DNA of 64,000 nt from Pseudooceanicola marinus (GTDB lineage: Bacteria > Pseudomonadota > Alphaproteobacteria > Rhodobacterales > Rhodobacteraceae): NCBI RefSeq assembly GCF_020177265.1, contig NZ_JAIVMC010000013.1, positions 34,082-98,081 of the forward strand, in the 5' to 3' direction. The position numbers and the translations under genes are program-made. The notes beneath the pieces are model-generated. The model searched no databases and was not told the origin of the DNA. It saw nothing but the letters and a program-made list of their open reading frames with translations. Numbering within the stretch: position 1 is the stretch's first letter; each line of letters opens with the position of its first letter. Below, piece after piece: positions 59,187 to 64,000 of the stretch.

Positions 59187-59546
59187 TTGCGCTGGAATCG
59201 ATCAAAAAATCTGTGTGTTGTGGTCTTGCGAACAGTCGCAATGATTGTCGTGGCACTAACTGTCGGATTTAGTTCTATTCCTCATGCAGCTCATGCGCAT
59301 GATACGCTCTCTTATCCATCATCTCAGACGATCGTATATGCAGGCGTAGATCACGTCGGCGCTCATGCGCCAAGGGCCGCAATTGTCGATGGACATTGCG
59401 CTTCGGGGACATCGTGCCTGATCGCGATTGTGCCGGATTGTATACCGTTTTCTGTACCGAGTACTTGTCGCGGGCCCTTTTCCATCGAACAGCGCAGCGG
59501 GACGTCGGCGCTGGTTTTTAGGCTCGATCACCCTCCCAAATCCTAA
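59187..59546 (+). CDS. Small secreted protein, unknown function
   Basis: A 119-residue protein with TTG start and AAAGGAG six bases upstream. A signal sequence (V-A-M-I-V-V-A-L-T-V-G-F core, cleavage near A-H-A) is followed by a His-, Ser- and Cys-containing mature part (D-G-H-C-A-S-G-T-S-C, V-P-D-C-I-P, S-T-C-R-G). Composition suggests metal binding. It is the first gene after the FNR-type box. Confidence 0.6.
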   Translation: MRWNRSKNLCVVVLRTVAMIVVALTVGFSSIPHAAHAHDTLSYPSSQTIVYAGVDHVGAHAPRAAIVDGHCASGTSCLIAIVPDCIPFSVPSTCRGPFSIEQRSGTSALVFRLDHPPKS

Positions 59547-59759
59547 CAGGGCCTTTGTCGTGTATCGAGAAGATTACGGCCCTCTCTGGGTCAACGGATG
59601 CACGATCAGTGAACATGTAACGCCACTGAACTTCTGGCGCTTACAGGATTCTTAGCGGTTGAAGCACCGGTCCCAGAACTTCTCCATCGACGGCTATCAG
59701 CAAGAGAACAGCCACGATAGCTGATCGAAAAGGGACGCGATGCGCATTTTCAGCCGCTT

Positions 59760-59769
59760 CCCCCCCCCC
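59760..59769. repeat. Homopolymeric C10 tract
   Basis: Ten consecutive C lie 23 bp before the EF-hand gene start. Such tracts slip in replication and can alter promoter spacing or ribosome access. Sequencing error is also possible at such runs. Confidence 0.7.
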
Positions 59770-59792
59770 TTTGGGATTCAAGGAAGAACAAA

Positions 59793-60428
59793 ATGAAACT
59801 GTACAACACGATCGCCACTGCGCTGGTTCTGACCATGGCCGGCGCGGGACTCGCCGTCGCGGATAGCGATCACGGCCATGGTTTTGCCGGCCCGATCGGC
59901 ATGGAACAAGATCCCGCGGCCGCAGGTAAGGCGAACATGATGCAGGAGATGATGCCGATGATGCTGCGCATGCACGCTCAGATGATGGGTGGTGCAATGA
60001 TGGGTTCTGGCCCAGGCGGCATGGGCGCGATGGATGCTGCCATGATGGGCGTCGGCCCCGGCGAGATGGAGATGATGGACGGCGCAATGATGCGCATGAT
60101 GATGGGTCCGGACATGATGGGAGCCATGACCCCGGAGACGGGGCGCAAGACTATGCTCGCCCGGCTGGAGGAGTTCGACAAGGACGGCGATGGCACGTTG
60201 TCACTCGCTGAATTTGAAGCCCTCTACCTGGCGATGACCCGGGAGGTCATGGTCCGCCGCTTTCAGTATCTTGACGCTGACGGCGATGCGAAGATCTCCG
60301 AAGCCGAGATGGGTCGTCCCGCACTTCGGATGGAGATGAACGGCTCTGGCGGTCCGATGAGCGGTACCGGAAATACGATGGACGGGCCCATGGGGATGAT
60401 GGATGGCTCCGGATCCTCGGGCAACTGA
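59793..60428 (+). CDS. Secreted Met-rich EF-hand protein
   Basis: A 211-residue exported protein. A signal peptide (cleaved near A-V-A-D) is followed by a His/Met-rich stretch with many M-M and G-M-M units (about residues 45-110), then two EF hands: D-K-D-G-D-G-T-L-S-L-A-E-F near residue 130 and D-A-D-G-D-A-K-I-S-E-A-E-M near 157. The Met part suits Cu(I)/Ag(I); the EF loops suit Ca. It lies upstream of the second copA, so a periplasmic copper buffer is the likely role. AAGGAAGAA precedes the ATG. Confidence 0.85.
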   Translation: MKLYNTIATALVLTMAGAGLAVADSDHGHGFAGPIGMEQDPAAAGKANMMQEMMPMMLRMHAQMMGGAMMGSGPGGMGAMDAAMMGVGPGEMEMMDGAMMRMMMGPDMMGAMTPETGRKTMLARLEEFDKDGDGTLSLAEFEALYLAMTREVMVRRFQYLDADGDAKISEAEMGRPALRMEMNGSGGPMSGTGNTMDGPMGMMDGSGSSGN

Positions 60429-60669
60429 AAGCGCCTCTGGGCCCTGTGCGGGGCGAGGTTCGCACCGCACAGGACAGCAAACCGGGAAAGAGAACGTGGC
60501 AATGTCGCCGCTCACCTTTGTTGAGGCCGACAGCGCCATCCTTAGCCCTCTAGTCCGCCAGAAATATCGTCTTTCGGGCCACCAGGATCCCGATCAGACT
60601 ACCGATTATTCGCGAACTGCAGGTGCCCAATAGCATCACCTATCACCCTCACGAGGTATAGTCTTCCAC

Positions 60670-63102
60670 ATGCCCCACAGCCAAAGTCACAATCACAATC
60701 ACAATCACAATCACAATCACAATCAGAACCAGACCGCAGACGAATTCTGGACTTGCCCAATGCACCCCGAAGTCCGGCAAAACCAACCGGGTGACTGCCC
60801 CAAATGCGGGATGCATCTGGTGCCTGAAGGTCAGGCGACGGCGCACGCCAGCCACAGCCACAAGTCGCACAGTGGTCATCACCATGCGTCTACGGCAGGC
60901 CCTGATCACATAGGGCGCAAAACGTATGTCGGATTGGCTGCCTCGGGTGGTTCCTACGATACGGTGCCAGCCGGGTATCACGGTCCGGTCTATACGTGTC
61001 CCATGCATGCTGAGGTGCGCCAGACTCACTCTGGCTCTTGTCCAATTTGCGGCATGGGGCTGGAGCTTGAATCGGCTACAATGACTGCCGATGAGCCGAA
61101 TCCCGAACTTATCGACTTTACCCGGCGCTTCTGGATCGGAGCCGGGCTGACAGTCCCTTTGCTGGTCTTCACCATGGGCCCCTATTTGGGGGCCCCGGGC
61201 GTGCGCGAGGTGTTTGGCGAGCGAGCCACGCTCTGGATCGAACTGTTCCTCGGCACACCGGTGGTCTGGTGGTGCGGCTGGCCATTCCTGCAGCGTGGCT
61301 GGACGTCCTTCCGTACGATGAAGCTGAACATGTTCTCGCTGGTCGCCATGGGCGTCATGGCCGCCTGGCTCTTCAGCATCGTTGCGGTTCTCCTGCCTGA
61401 TATCTTCCCGGACGGGTTCCGTAGTGCGGAGGGCCATGTCGGGGTCTACTTCGAAGCGGCGGCAGTCATCGTCACGCTGGTTCTTTTGGGCCAACTCATG
61501 GAGCTTCGCGCTCGTGAGGGGACCGGCAAGGCAATCAGAGCGCTGCTCGATCTCGCCGCCAAGACCGCACGGATCATTCGAGAGGACGGCAGGGAGGAAG
61601 AAATCCCGCTTGAAGATGTCCAGGTCGGCGACCGGCTGAGGGTCCGACCGGGCGACAAGATTCCCGTTGATGGCGTTGTGCTCGATGGCCGATCCGCAGT
61701 CGATGAAAGCATGATCACTGGCGAGCCTGTCCCGGTCGAAAAGGTTGAAGGTGAGCCGGTCACCGGCGCTACGATTAACGGGACCGGATCGCTGATCATC
61801 GAAGCACGGCGCGTAGGGGGCGACACGATGCTGAGCCAGATTGTCGAGATGGTGGCCAATGCTCAGCGTTCTCGGGCCCCGATTCAGAAGTATGCCGACC
61901 AGGTTTCCGGCTACTTCGTGCCCGCAGTCATCGGCATTGCGGTCCTTTCGTTCATCGGCTGGGCCATCTGGGGGCCAGCTCCAGCACTCTCCTATGCCCT
62001 GATCGCAGCGGTCGCCGTCCTGATAATCGCCTGCCCCTGTGCGCTTGGTCTTGCGACGCCGATGTCGATCATGACGGCCACTGGGCGCGGCGCTCAGGCA
62101 GGGGTGCTGATCAAGAATGCCGAGGCTCTGGAGCGGTTCGAGAAGATTGATACACTGATCGTCGACAAGACCGGCACTTTGACCATGGGCAAACCGCGGC
62201 TGGTCGGCATCTTGCCGGAAGCAGGCCATGACGAAGCCGAGGTGCTACGGTTGGCGGCCACGCTTGAAAAGGGCTCTGAGCACCCGCTCGCCGAGGCCAT
62301 CGTGGAGGGCGCGCAAGAGCGGGGTATGAAACTTGGCGACGCCGGGGATTTCGAAGCCGTCACCGGCAAGGGGGTTATGGGAACGGTCGACGGAAAACGC
62401 ATCGCGCTCGGGAACCTCAAGCTGATCCAGGATCTCGGTCTCGACGCTGGCGAGCTGGCCGATAAGGCGAACGCACGACGTGACGAAGGCGAAACGGTCA
62501 TGTTCGTGGTCGTAGAAGGCAGGGTGGCGGGTATGGTCAGTGTTGCCGACCCGGTGAAGGAGACGACGTCAGAGGCACTGAAGGCGCTTCACGACCTTGG
62601 CTTTCGCATCATCATGGCGACTGGCGACAATGAGCGCACGGCAAAAGCCGTCGCCTCAAGGCTCGGCATCGACGAAATCCGGGCGGACGTGCTGCCCGAA
62701 GACAAAGCGCGGATCATCAGGGAGTTGCAGTCCGAGGGTAGGAGTGTCGCGATGGCAGGAGACGGCGTCAACGACGCCCCCGCGTTGGCTCAGGCCGATG
62801 TCGGGATCGCGATGGGAACCGGAGCGGATGTCGCCATCGAGAGCGCGGGGATCACGCTCGTCAAGGGCAACCTAGACGGCATCGTCCGGGCTCGCCGTCT
62901 CGCCCGCGCAACCATGCGCAATATCCGTCAGAATCTCTTCTTTGCGCTGATCTACAACGCCGCCGGCGTGCCGATCGCTGCCGGTGTGCTTTTCCCGCTA
63001 TTCGGCATCCTGATCAGTCCGATGTTTGCCGCCTTCGCCATGAGCGCATCGTCGATCTCGGTGGTGCTCAATTCCTTGCGACTTCGCAAGACAAGTATCT
63101 GA
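60670..63102 (+). CDS. copA: Copper-exporting P1B ATPase, copy 2, His-rich N terminus
   Basis: An 810-residue pump. The N terminus begins with a His-Asn repeat (six H-N units) from a 6-bp DNA repeat, then two heavy-metal-binding domains: W-T-C-P-M-H-P with C-P-K-C-G-M (about residues 28-48) and Y-T-C-P-M-H-A with C-P-I-C-G-M (about 111-132), separated by a His-rich linker. The core has T-G-E-P, C-P-C near 455, D-K-T-G-T near 500, S-E-H-P-L-A and G-D-G-V-N-D. The membrane and ATPase core is very like copA at 13688-16000, but that copy has a YHS domain and a single metal-binding domain. Silver or copper export is likely. Confidence 0.93.
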   Translation: MPHSQSHNHNHNHNHNHNQNQTADEFWTCPMHPEVRQNQPGDCPKCGMHLVPEGQATAHASHSHKSHSGHHHASTAGPDHIGRKTYVGLAASGGSYDTVPAGYHGPVYTCPMHAEVRQTHSGSCPICGMGLELESATMTADEPNPELIDFTRRFWIGAGLTVPLLVFTMGPYLGAPGVREVFGERATLWIELFLGTPVVWWCGWPFLQRGWTSFRTMKLNMFSLVAMGVMAAWLFSIVAVLLPDIFPDGFRSAEGHVGVYFEAAAVIVTLVLLGQLMELRAREGTGKAIRALLDLAAKTARIIREDGREEEIPLEDVQVGDRLRVRPGDKIPVDGVVLDGRSAVDESMITGEPVPVEKVEGEPVTGATINGTGSLIIEARRVGGDTMLSQIVEMVANAQRSRAPIQKYADQVSGYFVPAVIGIAVLSFIGWAIWGPAPALSYALIAAVAVLIIACPCALGLATPMSIMTATGRGAQAGVLIKNAEALERFEKIDTLIVDKTGTLTMGKPRLVGILPEAGHDEAEVLRLAATLEKGSEHPLAEAIVEGAQERGMKLGDAGDFEAVTGKGVMGTVDGKRIALGNLKLIQDLGLDAGELADKANARRDEGETVMFVVVEGRVAGMVSVADPVKETTSEALKALHDLGFRIIMATGDNERTAKAVASRLGIDEIRADVLPEDKARIIRELQSEGRSVAMAGDGVNDAPALAQADVGIAMGTGADVAIESAGITLVKGNLDGIVRARRLARATMRNIRQNLFFALIYNAAGVPIAAGVLFPLFGILISPMFAAFAMSASSISVVLNSLRLRKTSI
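60688..60723 (+). repeat. Hexanucleotide repeat (CACAAT)6
   Basis: Six perfect CACAAT units encode His-Asn repeats near the start of copA copy 2. Loss or gain of units keeps the frame, so strains could vary the length of the metal-binding tail. Confidence 0.9.
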
Positions 63103-63119
63103 ACGAGAGAGGTGCGGAA

Positions 63120-63377
63120 ATGGCACTACATACCAAGCACATCGACGAGAAGAAAAGCAATGAGGAGGCGAGACCTCCTTCCTTCTGGCGTTCGCGAGGC
63201 GGAGTCTATCTCATCGTTGCCCTGGGGATTGCCGGGGTGCTTCTGGGGTACGAACATCGGGTCCACATACTCGCGAGCGATTGGCTCCTCTGGTTGCCGC
63301 TACTCGTTTGCGTGGGCATGCACTTCTTTATGCATGGGGGGCACGGAGGCCACGGCCACGGAGATGACAAATCATGA
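63120..63377 (+). CDS. DUF2933 small membrane protein
   Basis: An 85-residue protein with a charged N terminus, two hydrophobic segments (about 28-46 and 53-70), and a His/Gly-rich tail (H-F-F-M-H-G-G-H-G-G-H-G-H-G). This is the DUF2933 pattern, usually beside copper genes. Its stop overlaps the next start by 4 bp. Metal binding by the tail is likely. Confidence 0.8.
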   Translation: MALHTKHIDEKKSNEEARPPSFWRSRGGVYLIVALGIAGVLLGYEHRVHILASDWLLWLPLLVCVGMHFFMHGGHGGHGHGDDKS

Positions 63378-64000
63378 CAGATACCGGCGCCTCTTATGGT
63401 CTTTGGTTCCTCGTCTTCGTCAACTCGGCGGTGTTTATCATCTTCGCCCTTAGCTTCTTCAAACCGCAAACTGCGCGGGACTGGCGAAGCTTCGGTGCAT
63501 TCAGTGCGTTCATTGTCGCGCTCTTCGCTGAGATGTACGGCTTCCCGCTGACGATCTTCGTGCTTTCCGGGTGGCTGCAATCGCACTGGCCCGGTATCGA
63601 CTGGTTCGCTCACGACAGCGGGCATTTGCCAGAGATGATCATGGGCTGGCGCACCAATCCACACTTTGGACCATTTCACCTCCTAAGTTTTTTCCTGGTC
63701 GGTGCCGGCTTCTGGCTGCTCTCTGTGGCTTGGCATCATCTCTGGACGGCGCAGCGGCAAGGACGCCTGGCCTCGACAGGACCCTATGCAAGGATTCGCC
63801 ATCCGCAGTACGCAGCATTCATTCTCATCATGGCTGGATTTCTCGTGCAGTGGCCGACTCTGCTGACGCTCGCGATGTTTCCGGTTTTGGTGTGGATGTA
63901 TGTGCGCCTGGCGAGGAGCGAGGAAGCCGACAGTCGCGCCAGTTTCGGCGAAGCTTGGGAGCGCTATGCTGCAAGCGTCCCTGCATTCATTCCCCAAAAA
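63374..64000 (+). CDS. ICMT/PEMT-like membrane methyltransferase, 5' part
   Basis: At least 209 residues; the frame is open to the window end. The protein is mainly membrane-embedded, with the ICMT-like SAM region G-P-Y-A-R-I-R-H-P-Q-Y near residue 137 and E-E-A-D-S-R-A-S-F-G-E-A-W-E-R-Y near the end. Such genes commonly accompany copA and DUF2933 in copper islands. The substrate is unknown; isoprenylcysteine methylation itself is not expected in bacteria. Confidence 0.85.
   Translation, partial: MTDTGASYGLWFLVFVNSAVFIIFALSFFKPQTARDWRSFGAFSAFIVALFAEMYGFPLTIFVLSGWLQSHWPGIDWFAHDSGHLPEMIMGWRTNPHFGPFHLLSFFLVGAGFWLLSVAWHHLWTAQRQGRLASTGPYARIRHPQYAAFILIMAGFLVQWPTLLTLAMFPVLVWMYVRLARSEEADSRASFGEAWERYAASVPAFIPQK

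Noticed and set aside
60688..60723. CRISPR or other repeat array
   Set aside because: The units are 6 bp with no spacers and are in frame within copA; it is a coding microsatellite.
60649..62229. 526-codon minus-strand frame opposite copA copy 2
   Set aside because: It is fully antisense to the ATPase, including its His-Asn repeat, and shows no family motif.

Overview
The window looks like a piece of a large, mosaic, high-GC plasmid or chromid from an alphaproteobacterium, most likely a Rhodobacteraceae/Rhizobiales relative. It has a complete repABC replication-partition module, a DUF1403-ScpB pair beside it, the ParB-like / strawberry-notch / DUF736 / RadC / ArdC block typical of alphaproteobacterial plasmids, and metal-resistance islands. 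I see no rRNA, tRNA or CRISPR array. Family assignments rest on motifs read from the sequence, not on database searches.

Layout. (1) 1-2.1 kb: end of a ZIP transporter, a signal peptidase II, and an lnt fragment joined to a phnE fragment. (2) 2.2-6.3 kb: a Zn/Cd/Pb P-type ATPase with two L,D-transpeptidases; the ATPase and one transpeptidase have MerR-type promoters. (3) 6.4-16.0 kb: one long minus-strand copper island: CopA, CueR, multicopper oxidase, a beta-propeller protein, DUF411, cytochrome c, two TlpA/DsbE thioredoxins, CcdA and several small secreted or membrane peptides. (4) 16.2-17.4 kb: an MFS remnant fused to a DUF2493 gene. (5) 17.4-24.6 kb: repABC with 17-bp repeats and a repB-repC leader, a tyrosine recombinase with a candidate core site, DUF1403 and ScpB. 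(6) 24.8-34.3 kb: a defence-like island. IetA/IetS is followed by a dCTP-deaminase/dUTPase-fold membrane protein, a coupled run of acyl carrier protein, XRE regulator, ImmA/IrrE peptidase, papain-like peptidase and divergent thymidylate synthase, and an opposing coupled run of RHH protein, MazG-like protein and uracil-DNA-glycosylase-like protein. (7) 34.3-36.1 kb: an IS110-family element. (8) 36.1-46.1 kb: the ParB-like, strawberry-notch, DUF736, RadC block, with strong hairpins between genes. (9) 46.4-49.3 kb: a second metal island (CmtR-like ArsR, CDF transporter, second LspA, DUF411) flanked by fragments of a multicopper oxidase and a P-type ATPase. (10) 50.1-58.6 kb: DUF2493, ArdC-like protein, a second ParAB system and a MobC-relaxase pair. 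(11) 58.7-64 kb: IS scar, an FNR-type box, an EF-hand Met-rich protein, a second CopA, DUF2933 and an ICMT-like methyltransferase running off the end.

How it fits together. The metal islands couple export (ZntA, CopA twice, CDF), periplasmic oxidation and sequestration (multicopper oxidase, Met-rich and DUF411 proteins), thiol repair (CcdA, TlpA, DsbE) and envelope or lipoprotein processing (LspA twice, L,D-transpeptidases). Two partition systems and a mobilisation module suggest fusion of a repABC plasmid with a mobilisable replicon. The most novel part is 28.4-34.3 kb: nucleotide-metabolism folds with altered active-site residues, linked by overlapping reading frames to a carrier protein and two peptidases. 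I read it as a candidate undescribed conflict or base-modification system; that function is inference.
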